Notes under the pieces: generated by a model
Seen by the model: the letters and a program-made list of their open reading frames with translations, nothing else
Database searches by the model: none
What the model was told of the DNA's origin: nothing
Shown here: piece after piece, positions 49,408-60,600 of the stretch
Layout: every line of letters begins with the position of its first letter
Numbering within the stretch: the stretch's first letter is position 1
Position numbers and translations under genes: made by a program
From: Tanytarsus gracilentus
Taxonomy: Eukaryota; Arthropoda; Insecta; Diptera; Chironomidae
Assembly (NCBI GenBank): GCA_038502055.1
Contig: JAXRKN010000018.1
Location: 1-64,000, forward strand
Reading direction: 5' to 3'
Length of the DNA stretch: 64,000 nt

Positions 49408-51599
49408 ATGTACGAAAACTTTGAGCAGATCGATCGTGTCGCAGAGTGTTTTGATGGTTCGAAAATTTTTATGACCGGATCAAGTGGGTTCATGGGAAAA
49501 ATTTTTATCGAAAAAATTCTGAGGTTGACAAAAGTTGAGAAAATTTTTCTTTTGTTGCGCGGAAAAAAAGAAAAAAGTCCAAAACAGCGATTGATGGAAA
49601 TTTTTGAGGATTGTGTAAGAAAATATTTGAGAGTTGTGTGTTTAAAAATTTTGGTGAAATTTGTTAAAACTTTAGATGAAAATTTAATGCCAACAATTAG
49701 TAAATTATATTTTAAATATTTTGAAATTCAAATATTAGAAACATTTTTAATTTCTAAGAATATTTTTGAAATTTATTTTAATTTTTTGAATTTAATTTCA
49801 ATTTTTTGAATTTATTTAAATTTAATTTTTTAAAAAAATTCAATTAAAATTTCACAAATTTTCCTTCAATTTTCTTATAAGTTCCTCAAACTTTCGTAGC
49901 TCTTCGACACCCTCAAACAACAAAATTCTATCGACGAAATTATCTCAAAAATTCAACTGATCGAAGGCGACTGCTCAGCGGAAAACCTTGCAATTTCACC
50001 ATCAAACACTGAGCAATTAACAAAAAATATTTCAATGATATTTCACTTTGCCGCAACAATTCGATTTACCGAAAAGTTCAAACAAGCGATCGACCTCAAC
50101 GTGCGAGGCGTTCGTGAGCTGATAAAATTAGCGGAAAGTTGTGAAAATTTAAAAGTTTTTTGTCACATTTCGACCGCTTATAGTCATTTGGAGGAAAAAA
50201 TATTGACAGAAAAGTTCTACAAAGTTCCATTTGATCCACACTTAGCGATAAAATTATCGGAAGGAAAAACCGAAGAAGAAACCGAATTTTTCTTTACAAA
50301 TTTCATAAGCAAAAATATTCCCAATAGTTATGTCTTCACAAAATCTCTCGCCGAGTCTTTAATTGAAGAATCGAAACTTCCAATTCTCGTTTGTCGTCCG
50401 GCAATTGTGACTGCATGCTACTCGGAGCCGATTCCGGGTTGGATTGCGAATGCTGCTGGAGTCACTGGATGTGTCGCCGCTGGATATTCGGGAATACTTC
50501 GAACAATGAATTGCAGCGGTGAAAATAATATTAACTTAGTACCTGTCGATCGTGCTATTAATGACATCATGAAGAGTTGCTGGGATTATTTGAAGAAGTG
50601 AGTAAAAAATGTTTCAAAGGGTGAGAAACTTGGTTTTTTATAATTTTTTATTTATTTTTAAAAAACTGCAAAAATTTCAAACTTTTTAATTTAAATTTTT
50701 TTATTAAAATTCAAACACAAGTTTTCCTCCCCTTTTTGAATTTTTTTAACAGCAAAATTATTTTTCTTATCTTTCAGCAATCATTCAAAAAATATAGTGA
50801 ATTTATCCTATCAACCAATGTGTATCAGTAACCTCACAAATTACGTCGTTGCTGCAGAAATGAATTTTACGAAAACATTTTGGTAAGCATCATTAAAATT
50901 TATTATTTCTCCTGTTGATTGATCTTTTTGTTGTCTAGGCATCCCCAAATGACCTTTGTCACTACCAAGTGGATTTATTTTTTGCGAGTTTTACTCTTCC
51001 AATGGATACCGGCATTTATTATGGACTTGGTTTTGCGAATTGCTAACCAAAAACCAATGTGAGATTTTTTATCAAAGGGTGGGAAACTTGGGATGCAAGA
51101 AATTAATTTGAAAAATATTTTTTGGGTGTAAAAAGTTCATAATTCATTCAATATTCAGTTTGAGTAAAAAAATTCATCATTAAACAATTATTTTTTAAGG
51201 TTCATGAAAGCGCAAGAAAGAATTTCGAAAGAGCTCGCAGCTTTGCATCCTTTCCTCAACAACAACTGGATTTTTTCGTGTGAAAATCTAAAAAAAATTA
51301 ATTCACAATTAAATCAAGTTGAAAGTCTTCGATATTCATCGACAGATCACGACGAAGAAGCATACACAAGAATTTTTATTCATGGTGCGAGAAAATTTTT
51401 ATTAAAAGAAAAAGACGAAGGAATTAAAAAAGCAAAATTTATGGCATTGATGTGAGAATGGTTTTATTTTTTTAAAGTGATTTTTATTAATTTATTACTT
51501 TTTAGTTTCGAGCACATTGATGATATTCTGAAGATGGCTTTCTTTGCTTATGCTTTTTACTGGATCATTAAAGTTTTCTCATTTTTTTACAGAACATGA
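49408..51599 (+). CDS. Fatty acyl-CoA reductase
   Basis: Exons are 49408-49614, 49900-50597, 50778-50882, 50939-51058, 51200-51451 and 51506-51599, giving 491 residues. The NAD(P)H-binding Rossmann motif is TGSSGFMGK near residue 20, followed by VEKIFLLLRG. The active-site pair is Tyr and Lys in YVFTKSLAE. The blocks HFAATIRFTEKFKQA, ISTAYSH and LVCRPAIVTACYSEPIPGW are typical. The C-terminal Sterile/FAR_C domain is present and ends in a hydrophobic segment (FFAYAFYWIIKVFSFFY) that anchors many insect FARs in ER or peroxisome membrane. The enzyme reduces fatty acyl-CoA to primary alcohols for waxes, tracheal waterproofing or pheromone precursors. Which product is made here is unknown. The start at 49408 is the first ATG in frame. 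Confidence 0.92.
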
Positions 51600-51959
51600 G
51601 AAAATGTAACTGTGATAAAAGAATATTAAATAAAAATAATTAGAAAATTGGGAAATAACTTGAATTTTTTGTTTTATAATTTTAAATTTTCCAAATTTTA
51701 ATATTTTTTATGAGTCTCAGAAAAAATCGTCATGCAATCAAAAAATAAATTCAGCACACACAAAAACATCAAATAAAATTTTCACTACCTACCTCAACTC
51801 ACATATTCTGGATTGACCCGAGAGACTTTGATTGCGTCATTTAATATTTTTTCTTCTCTTTTCTCATTTCACTGTTTTATTCTCATACGATGTTAGGAAG
51901 TCGATGAGATTAATTGTGTTCTTATTTTTTTGCTCGATGTGAAATTAGAGAAATAAAAA
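51600..51959. other. Intergenic upstream of the metalloproteinase
   Basis: AT-rich spacer holding the FAR 3' end (attaaataaaaataatt) and the presumed metalloproteinase promoter. Nothing else is seen. Confidence 0.55.
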
Positions 51960-54233
51960 ATGAATAAAATTGTGTTGATTTTGGCGATATTTGAAGTGTT
52001 ATTGAATGGATTTTTAGTTTATGGATCTCCAATAAATTCGTTAACTTCTAAGAAGAAAGAAATTAATTGGTTGAATGGATTTAATTCAGACAAGTTGGTG
52101 AGTAAGAAGGAAAAGTAAACCCTGGTGGCACAATATTGAAAGAAAAAAAATATGATCATCTTTAAATTATTATGGAAGTATTTAAAAATTCTTGAAAGAA
52201 ATTTTAGATTTTCGAAAAATTTTTCTTTTTCTGCCGCTAGGGTAAATTGTAAAAATTAACTTTTTAATAAATTTGCAATTGTAATATAAAAATTATTTAA
52301 TTTTAAAACACCATTAAGAATTTTTTTTCTCTCATTTTCTTATCAATCACAATTTCATTCATAATGTTTACAATAATTATAAAATTAACAATTAGAGCAG
52401 CTGATTGTGATTGTCCTTGCACTTGGCATTTAAATAAAAATTTCCTTATTATTATAATAAAAAAACTAGATTTCATTCATGCAAAAATACGGATATCTTG
52501 AAGCTCCAAATAGTCTTCAAGAAGGACTTCAAGTTGAATTTTTGTACGCAGAAAAATCAATAATTGATGGAATAAAAAACATTCAAAAGTTTGGTGGACT
52601 CGAACAGACGGGAATTGTCGATGAAAACACAATTAAATTGATGAATTCACCGAGGTGTGGAACGAAAGATATTGAAAGTCATCAGAAGAGGCGAAAAAGA
52701 TACATAATTGGCGCTCAAAACTGGAAGAAGAGACAATTGACTTATTTGTGAGTTTTAAGTGATTACAAGAATTTTTTAAACAAAAAAAAGTTTTTATCAT
52801 CATCATTTGAAAAAACCCAATTTTAATGTGCCCTAAATTTGTTGTCTTTCATTAACTTAAGTTTAATGCTAAAATCATCCTAATTTTCTCTAAATTAGCA
52901 TCGCCAATTGGAGTCCAAAAGTCGGTCAAAACGAAACTTACACTGCCATCGAAAATGCCTTCGATGCTTGGTCACTCTACAGTCGATTGGTTTTCAAAAG
53001 AATTTACGATAATACAGCTGACATTATAATAGCTTTTGGAACCACATATCATGGCGATCGATATCCATTTGATGGACCTGGAAATATTTTAGCTCACGCT
53101 TTTTATCCATACGAAGAAAATAATTTTGGCGGTGACGTTCACTTTGATGATGATGAAAATTGGAAAAATGGCGCGAAAACACCATCGGAAGGTTTCGACT
53201 TTCAATCAGTTGCTGTTCATGAGATTGGACACAGTTTGGGATTGGCTCACAGTTTCGTTTATAATGCAATTATGTATCCTTACTATAAAGGCACGACGCC
53301 GCCTCAGTTGGACTATGATGACATTTTGGGAATGTATCAGTTGTACAGTGAGTTGAGATTTAATTAAGTTTGAGAATAATTTAAATGTTTTATTTTAGTC
53401 AGTCGACCAATTGAGGACAACACTGATGAGACTGAAAATTCCACTAAATCTGAAATTTCAAATGAAAATGAATCTGATGATGAAGAAAGTGAGGAAAAAA
53501 TTGAAAGTTCAACTGCGAAAGTCGAAGATGAGGTAAAAAAATTTAAAACAAATTAAATTTAAAGTTTTTAATTTCAGGAATTTTCAATCCCGGACATTTG
53601 TAATGGAAATTTTGACTCTGCCGGACTTCTCAACAATTTTCTTTTAATCATTAAGGACAATTTTGTTTGGCAATTTGATAAAAATTTCAAAATATCTCAA
53701 GACTTTCCTAAGAAACTCAGCAAAGTTTTTCCAAATCTTCCTAAAAGATTCACAAAAATTGATTCATTTTATCAAACACCTGAGGATGATGAAATTGTGA
53801 TATTTAGTGGTAAAGAGTACATCACTTATGATCCGAGAGGTCCAATTTATACGGCTTACAATATAACGAGATACACTTACGATGAGGATATTGAGAAAAT
53901 TGATACTGCAATGGTTTGGGGTGAGAATTTTTTTTAAGAAAGTTTTTAATTTAAAATCTTTTTTTTTCAGCTAAAAACAACAAAACTTATCTCTTTTCAT
54001 CTAATCGATATTGGCGATTTTCTGAGCTTCGTAAAATGGATTTTTATTATCCTCGAATAATTAAAACGTGGCGAGGAATTCCAGCCAACATTAATGGAGC
54101 AGTTTCATTTCGTAATGAAGGCCCAACAGTCTTCTTTAAAGGTGACGAATATTTATTGTATGATGACGTCAATGTTAAACCAGTCGAAGAATATCCTAGG
54201 AAAATTAGAAATTTGCTGTCAAATTGTAATTAA
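51960..54233 (+). CDS. Secreted matrix metalloproteinase with furin site and hemopexin domain
   Basis: Exons are 51960-52097, 52470-52747, 52899-53347, 53399-53532, 53578-53920 and 53971-54233, giving 534 residues. The order is signal peptide, peptidoglycan-binding-like propeptide with the cysteine switch SPRCGTKD, a furin site (KRRKRY), the catalytic domain with HEIGHSLGLAHS and Met-turn AIMYP, a very acidic Ser/Glu hinge, and a hemopexin propeller bounded by two cysteines (DICNG and the terminal SNCN). All zinc ligands and the catalytic Glu are present. There is no GPI or membrane tail. Drosophila has two MMPs, used in tracheal growth, tissue remodelling and metamorphosis. The secreted form with furin site resembles Mmp1 more than the GPI-anchored Mmp2, but orthology is not settled. 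Confidence 0.93.
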
Positions 54234-54320
54234 ATTTGCTACGCATTTTCAAATATTTTATTTCCATTTCTACAATTAACAAAAACTTAAATTTTCATAA
54301 CAAAAATAAAATAATATATC

Positions 54321-55541
54321 TCAACTTTTATTATTTAAATGTTTTTTCAAAATGTGATATTTAAGTTGATATTTGATAGCATATTTGGAGTGACAGTAAT
54401 CGCATTGAAATTTTTTTATTTTGCAAATCTTTAAATGATTTTTATAAGAATTCAGGGTTTGAAATACTGATGGACATTTTTGACATTTTATAGCGTTCGG
54501 CCAAGTTTTCAATTTTTTATCATTTTTTTGATGACGTTTTAAATGTGTATTAAAAGTTGATTTTAGATCAGTTTTGTAATCGCATCGATCGCATTTAAAA
54601 CGTTTTTCTCGATTTTTCTCGTGAACTTTTAAATGTTTTTTAAGATTGCCTTTTGATTTTGTTTGTTGTCCACAAATTTGACATTTGAACTGTTTTGGAT
54701 TTTCATGAAATATCATGTGAGATTTGAGTTTAGATTGATATATAAATTTCTTATCACAAATTTTGCATTCAATTTTATGAATTACATGAGAAAGAACATG
54801 TCCTCTGATCTTGTCCAAACTGTTAAATTCTTTTCCACATTTATCGCAAGAAAAATCTTGGAAATGAATAAAATGTTTCAAATGATTTGTTATTAATTTT
54901 TTTGACGGAAATTTTCTATTGCAAATGTCGCAATAAAACCAATCAATCTTCAATTTGTCAGCATGTAAATTTTGCATATGTGTAAAAAGAGTGTAAGAAG
55001 TTGATAAACTTGAGCTACAGAAATTACAAAAATGTCTCTGATTTTTTTTCGCGCATTTGTGAACTTCAAATTTTCCTTTCATTTTAAAAGATTTCTCGCA
55101 TTTTTTGCATTCATAACTTGACGGTTGAAAGTGACGTTTGGTGTGTTCAGTTAAATTTGGTTTACTAAAAAAATATTTTTGACAAATTTGACATTGAAAT
55201 TTGCTGAAATTAGTTGTCTTTCCTCCACGCGCGATTACAGTTTTTATCAATTCCATCTTGACTTTTGCTTTCGGCATTTTTATCTCCTCCTCAGGTAGAA
55301 AATAAAAATTTCTTTCTGGATCTTTCTTGACGACTTTTCTTTCAGTTTCATCAATGTTCGATTCAAATTTCACTAAATTACAAAATTCTTTTTCATCTTC
55401 TTCTTTTATCAAATTCGGAAATTCTTTTTTCGCATCACGAACTAAAATTTTCACTTTCTTCGAAATAATTTTCGAGGTTGAGTTTGAAATTGTTTCGATT
55501 GAGATGTTTTCGTTATATTCAGGTTCCTTTTTGACTTCCAT
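54321..55541 (-). CDS. C2H2 zinc-finger protein, about ten fingers
   Basis: This is a single exon of 406 residues. The N-terminal 110 residues are acidic and Lys-rich and start with VKKEPEY, a sumoylation-like motif, with no ZAD domain. Fingers follow in tandem from about residue 120 to the end, for example CQICQKYFFSKPNLTEHTKRH minus flanks, CDKCGKEFNSLDKIRGHVLSH, CKICDKKFIYQSKLKSHMIFH and the last CDYCHSKYAIKYQ. One finger (CQKCPSVF..HLKIC) replaces its last His by Cys. A nuclear DNA-binding role is inferred and the target is unknown. It converges with the metalloproteinase gene, 87 bp apart. Confidence 0.9.
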   Translation of the reverse strand: MEVKKEPEYNENISIETISNSTSKIISKKVKILVRDAKKEFPNLIKEEDEKEFCNLVKFESNIDETERKVVKKDPERNFYFLPEEEIKMPKAKVKMELIKTVIARGGKTTNFSKFQCQICQKYFFSKPNLTEHTKRHFQPSSYECKKCEKSFKMKGKFEVHKCAKKNQRHFCNFCSSSLSTSYTLFTHMQNLHADKLKIDWFYCDICNRKFPSKKLITNHLKHFIHFQDFSCDKCGKEFNSLDKIRGHVLSHVIHKIECKICDKKFIYQSKLKSHMIFHENPKQFKCQICGQQTKSKGNLKKHLKVHEKNREKRFKCDRCDYKTDLKSTFNTHLKRHQKNDKKLKTWPNAIKCQKCPSVFQTLNSYKNHLKICKIKKFQCDYCHSKYAIKYQLKYHILKKHLNNKS

Positions 55542-56008
55542 TGTTGATTAATTATTTTTCAAGTTGTTGACACTTTAAAGTTTGAGTGAGAAATAAAAAT
55601 TTATTTTAGATTTCAAAGTTTTTTTGTTGATGATCGTTAATGCTAAAGTTGTTCAGCTAAGAAGAAGATTTTGATGAAAAAATATTTGAAATTCAAAAAT
55701 ATGTTAATTTTAATTTTTTAGCCATTCCTTAAAACCTCTTTTTTGTTTTATACTTTAGTTTTGAATTGGAAAAAATATAATAAAGAAGCAAGGAGCTTTG
55801 GACCAAAATTGCCATCCCTAATTTTAAAGGCCTTTAAAGGTAAATAAAATAGTCCGAAAAAAATCGAAATTTTATTCAAAGAATTTTTCACAGTCAAAAT
55901 TTTTTGTTCACATTTGATTTCCTAAACGTTCATTTTTGCTTCACTTTTTAAACCTTAAACTTTTGTTTTCATTCGTAAATTTTTTTGCAAAAAACAATTT
56001 TTCTTACA
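55542..56008. other. Intergenic between divergent zinc-finger and LRR-BTB genes
   Basis: This 467-bp spacer carries both promoters. It is AT-rich with no recognised element. A block (catttttgcttcactttttaa, near 55932) recurs upstream of the next gene at about 57465, hinting at a shared promoter word or related upstream ancestry. Confidence 0.5.
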
Positions 56009-57178
56009 ATGGTTCATTGCTCATTCAAAAATATGGATGGCGGCTTCCGGTGCATCGTTCAATATCAAAATTTTCCATCAGAAGTGAATGCAGACACCTT
56101 TGAGGGTGAAAATTCTCGCACGAACGACGAAGTCGAAGTCCTTGATATTTTCAACTCAATATTTACAAAGTTTCCTAATAATTTTGAAGATGTCTTTAAG
56201 AATATCACAAGTTTAAGAGTCTTTCAATGTCAATTAACAGAAATTTGGGCAGATAACCTTCGTCAATTTCCCAAATTGAAATGCATCAATCTGAGCTGGA
56301 ACTTTCTCGATTTTTTGCCTGGAAATTTGTTTCAGTTCAACAGGGAATTAGAAACAATTGTTATTGAAAATAGTAAAATTCGATTTATTGGAGCTGAACT
56401 GCTTGATGGACTCACAAAACTGAAACTGGTTGACTTGGAAGATAATTTAAACATCAATTTGATGTTTAAAATTGACGAACCGGCCAAATCTAATTTGAAC
56501 CGTTTAAAAGAGAAAATTAGAACAAAGTGCAAGCCACCGAATGCATATCTTGATAAAATGAAGGAGAGATTGAAGTTACTTGAAGTTAAAAATGTGAAAA
56601 ATGAAAGTTTTTTGACCACAAATGGAGCATTAAAAAATGATGAAAACTTGGTCAAAGATCTTAAAAAGCTTTTAACAATTGATGAGTTTAGAGATTTTAC
56701 AATCAAAGTCAACTCAAAAGATTTTAAAGTTCATAAATTCCTTTTCATTGCTCGAAGTGAAACTTTTGCTGCGATGATTAAAAATAATCCAGAAGCCGAT
56801 GAGCTGGTGCTTGAGGACATCGAAATTGAGATTTTTGAGAGCATTTTGAATTATGTCTACACTGATGTGCCACCAAAAGACCCAAAAAAGGCTCGACAAA
56901 TTTACATAGCAGCTGGAAAGTTAATGATCGAAAGTTTAAAGGAAATTTCTGCCGAATTTTTAATGAAGGAAATTGAAAATAATGAAAATTTAGATTTTAT
57001 CATGGAAAATTTTAATCTTGGAATGAAATTTAAGTGCGAGAAGTTAAAGTTGAAAGCTTTCGAGGAAATCAAAAAACATTTTCCAGGAAATGAGCTTAAG
57101 AATGAGCTTTTAACGCAGCCTGAAAAGTTGAGACAACTAATTGAAACCAAAAAGCAGCTTGATGGATTAATGAAGTAA
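56009..57178 (+). CDS. LRR-BTB protein
   Basis: This is an intronless gene of 389 residues starting at the first ATG in frame. Residues of about 60-160 form leucine-rich repeats (LRVFQCQLTEIWADNLRQF, LKCINLSWNFLDFLPGNLF, LETIVIENSKIRFIGAELL), followed by a charged linker. From about 215 a BTB/POZ domain follows (FRDFTIKVNSKDFKVHKFL, then ARSETFAAMIKNNPEADELV, ESILNYVYTD) and then a BACK-like helical tail rich in Lys and Glu. There is no signal peptide in the usual place, so a cytosolic Cullin-3 adaptor with LRRs for substrate binding is a reasonable inference. LRR plus BTB in this order is uncommon in well-studied flies. The lack of introns could mean a retrocopy origin. Confidence 0.85.
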   Translation: MVHCSFKNMDGGFRCIVQYQNFPSEVNADTFEGENSRTNDEVEVLDIFNSIFTKFPNNFEDVFKNITSLRVFQCQLTEIWADNLRQFPKLKCINLSWNFLDFLPGNLFQFNRELETIVIENSKIRFIGAELLDGLTKLKLVDLEDNLNINLMFKIDEPAKSNLNRLKEKIRTKCKPPNAYLDKMKERLKLLEVKNVKNESFLTTNGALKNDENLVKDLKKLLTIDEFRDFTIKVNSKDFKVHKFLFIARSETFAAMIKNNPEADELVLEDIEIEIFESILNYVYTDVPPKDPKKARQIYIAAGKLMIESLKEISAEFLMKEIENNENLDFIMENFNLGMKFKCEKLKLKAFEEIKKHFPGNELKNELLTQPEKLRQLIETKKQLDGLMK

Positions 57179-57642
57179 AATTAACATGAATTTTTTTCCA
57201 TAAATTTTTAAACATAAAAAATCTTTACACAACATTAACTTTGGTGAAAATTTTTATAAATATTAAAAAGATGAAAATTATTTTGGATAAAAAAATAAAT
57301 TAATAAAAAACTGCGCTTCAACTTAACAGCATCGAGGGGATGGATATAAATTTTTTTTTCAACTGCGGCATCACCTCAAGGGTTTTAAATTTTTTAACAA
57401 ATAAATTAATAGTTAAATTTTGATACAATAAAATGTTACCGCTATAAATACATTTTCTAACAGTCATTTTTGCTTCACTTTTTAAATTTTCCCACTTCTC
57501 ATCACACTAGTGAAAATCCAATTAGACTTAAGAGTTTTGCCATATCGACTTGTTTACAAAAAAAGTAGTCAAAACCCCTTTTAAACTAATTCTCGCTTTT
57601 TATTAATTTTTTTCGTATTTCTCGACTGATTTAAAAGTTAAA
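57179..57642. other. Intergenic upstream of the disrupted zinc-finger gene
   Basis: AT-rich spacer with the repeated word catttttgcttcacttttta at about 57465, also present before the LRR-BTB gene. No exon seen. Confidence 0.5.
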
Positions 57643-60600
57643 ATGAACATTGTGATAAAAGAAGAGTCGATTGATGATTTAAATAATTCCACAATTAAAT
57701 TTGTATCATTTAAAGCGTTTGAGGATGTAAAAATTAAAGAGGAAGAAAGTTTCAGTGAAACTGAAGAGACAAAAAGTCAACACGTTGAAATCGTCACACG
57801 AAAAATTAAATGTATGCAGCTTATTAAGTTTTCATGTGACTTTTTTGTAACTTAAAAATTTAAAACTCGAATTTTGAATTTTAATTAGTCAAAATTTAAC
57901 CTCAAATTTTTTTATAGCTTCGCTATATATTGTTTTCGATCTTGAGAGAAAACTCTCTTTGTCACCTGCTGCCTTCAAAAAGCCTTATTTCGATCTAGAA
58001 CTTTTGCCACATGTAAGGCCATCGAATTACGAATCTAAAAAGTATACACACTTATATGATCCATGGCCCAGGTCAGGCAGGATCGTCAAAAGAGTGCTGT
58101 TAGCATCCGGGATCAAGGATCCGGGATCCGGGATCCGGGAGACGTTTTTTGTTCGCGCTCTACAGGTCGCACGGATCAACGGATTTTCTTCGAATTTTTT
58201 TTATTTAATTCTGCTAGTTGAGAAGAAGACTACCTGCTACTACAAAATTTTCGCAAACTCATAAAAGTTAATTAAATTAAATAAATAAGTTTGTATGGGA
58301 GAGAGAAACACGTGGTGAGAATTTTTCATCGTGAGAGTAAGAAATTTTTTGAGAGTTAATGAAAAATTTTATTGAGCGTCGGGAGTTTATATGGTGCTGA
58401 GGTACTATATGAGTAGGCACTAAGGATTTTTCGAGTCGTGACCATAGGTCGTGCCACGGACAGCCATAATGTCCATTTTTCAGAACTATGGCTTCATGGG
58501 TATCGTTGAACTCGTGATTGGACCAGGAATCGATTGGCATGGATATAAAAACGCATGGTGGAAAATGGAACAAGGTGGAAAATGGAACATGTTGGAAAAT
58601 GAAACATGGTGGAAAATGGAACATGGTGGGAAATGGAACATGTGGAAAATGGAACATGGTGGGAAATGGAACATGTGGAAAATGGAACATGGTGGAAAAT
58701 GGAACATGGTGGAAAATGGAACATGGTGGAAAATGGAACATGGTGGAAAATGGAACATGGTATAAAATGAAACATGGTGGGAAATGGGACATGGTGGAAA
58801 ATGGAACACGGTGGAAAATGGAACATAGTGGAAAATGGAACATGGCTGAAAATGGAACACAGTGGAAAATGGAACATGGTGGAAAATGGAACATGTTGGA
58901 AAATGGAACATGGTGGAAAATGGAACATGTGGAAAATGGAACATGTGGAAAATGGAACATGGTGGAAAATGGAACATGGTGGAAAATGAAACATGGTGGA
59001 AAATGGAACATAGTGGAAAATGGAACATGGTATAAAATGGAACATGGTGGAAAATGGAACACGGTGGAAAATGGAACATGGCTGAAAATGGAACATTTAT
59101 TTTTTGTTTTTGACTCATTAAATTAAAAATTAAAATAAGTTAAAAGCGAAGCTATTCGGAAAAGGCGGAGTTCTGCGGAGCTTTTTGCAAAGAGAACAGT
59201 GAAACTGAGAACGCGGCGCACCGATAATGCCTCACTTGTTTAATTTTAGTTTCGCAAAACTCCAACGAGCCACCATTAAAGCGACAAAAACTCTCGGACA
59301 ATAATTTTAATCTTCAACTACATCACGATTCTAAAGAAACGAACTTTGATGACCTCGACGAAGATTTGGAACAGTTCGATGCCGTTGATGACACGATTCA
59401 GGTTAAAGAAGAAACAATTTGGGATTTTAATGAGGAGAAGCCTAAACATCAACAAGTTATGACAAAATTTCGATGGAAAAATCCTGAAATTCCTCAAAAT
59501 ACTCCGAAATTAACGTTTGCTCTTAACAATGTGAAATACAAAGTTGTCATGAAACCACCTAAAATAAGCTCGTCAAATTTCGAAGGATCTAATATTGTTT
59601 TGAGACCCTCATCAGCTCAATTAACTTCTAAAAACTCGCTTATAACTCCAAAATCAATCGCAAAGTCTCAACAACTTGAGTCTAGACAATCACCAAAAAT
59701 TATGACACTTCAAACATCCAGGAAGAAGATTGAAGATTATTTTCAACATAAACCTCAAGAAAGTGATTTTAAGAATGAAAAGAGTGGTCAAGGATTGAAA
59801 ATTGTGAGCGTTAGAAGTCAAGCGGCTGATATTTCTATAAAAAACAATTTGCAATTTATTCACAAAATAAATGGATCAGGAATAAATCAGGAAACATCAA
59901 AATTAAGCTCCTCATCATGTAAGTTTTGAGCCACTAAAAATTTAACCTCTAAACAACAAATTTTGATGCATTAAAATTTAATTTTAACGTCTGACAAAAA
60001 AAATGATTAATTTTCTTCCACGATTTTTATTTTTAAACACAATTTTATCCATTTTAGATCTCAACTCGAGTCAAATCAACATCAAAAAGACAAATTTCGT
60101 CCCTAAAAATGCTTCTAGTGAAAATGAAACTTTTCTCTTCAATTATTCAACGATCAAATGCACTCCAGTTAATTTTTCACGTGACAATCCAACGAATTTA
60201 TCAAGATTGCTTCAAGCTGATGCTAAAAATGGTCAAATTGCAACCAAGACAACGTATGAATTACCTCCAAATTTAATTATTAAGCAAGTCCTCTCGAATG
60301 ATAGTCAAAAAGCACCAAATCAATCTCAAAGCAGCTCAAGTGACGACAGTTATGAATCAAATGACTCAAACGATTCATTTTATTTTTACAAACAATTTCT
60401 CCTCCACGCTGGAGAAATCTCGAATCGATATAAAAGTTGTTTGAGCTCTTCCTCGAGTGAGTCAAGCGACGACGAATTTAGTGATTCTGAAAATTCATCA
60501 AACTCGCTAAAATTAAAAAAGTTGAGTGCTTTGGAGACATTGAAGAGATTTAAAATTTCATATGACAAATCTCAAAATGAAGTCACTTCACATGAAGTTG

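Noticed and set aside
57959..58264. 101-codon frame in the long zinc-finger intron
   Set aside because: No family recognised; it overlaps a cgggatc tandem and probable inserted repetitive DNA.
58277..59126. Several 100-260 codon frames of Phe/His/Pro or Trp/Gly/Asn repeats
   Set aside because: A by-product of the 17-bp minisatellite inside an intron; all frames on both strands stay open for the same reason.
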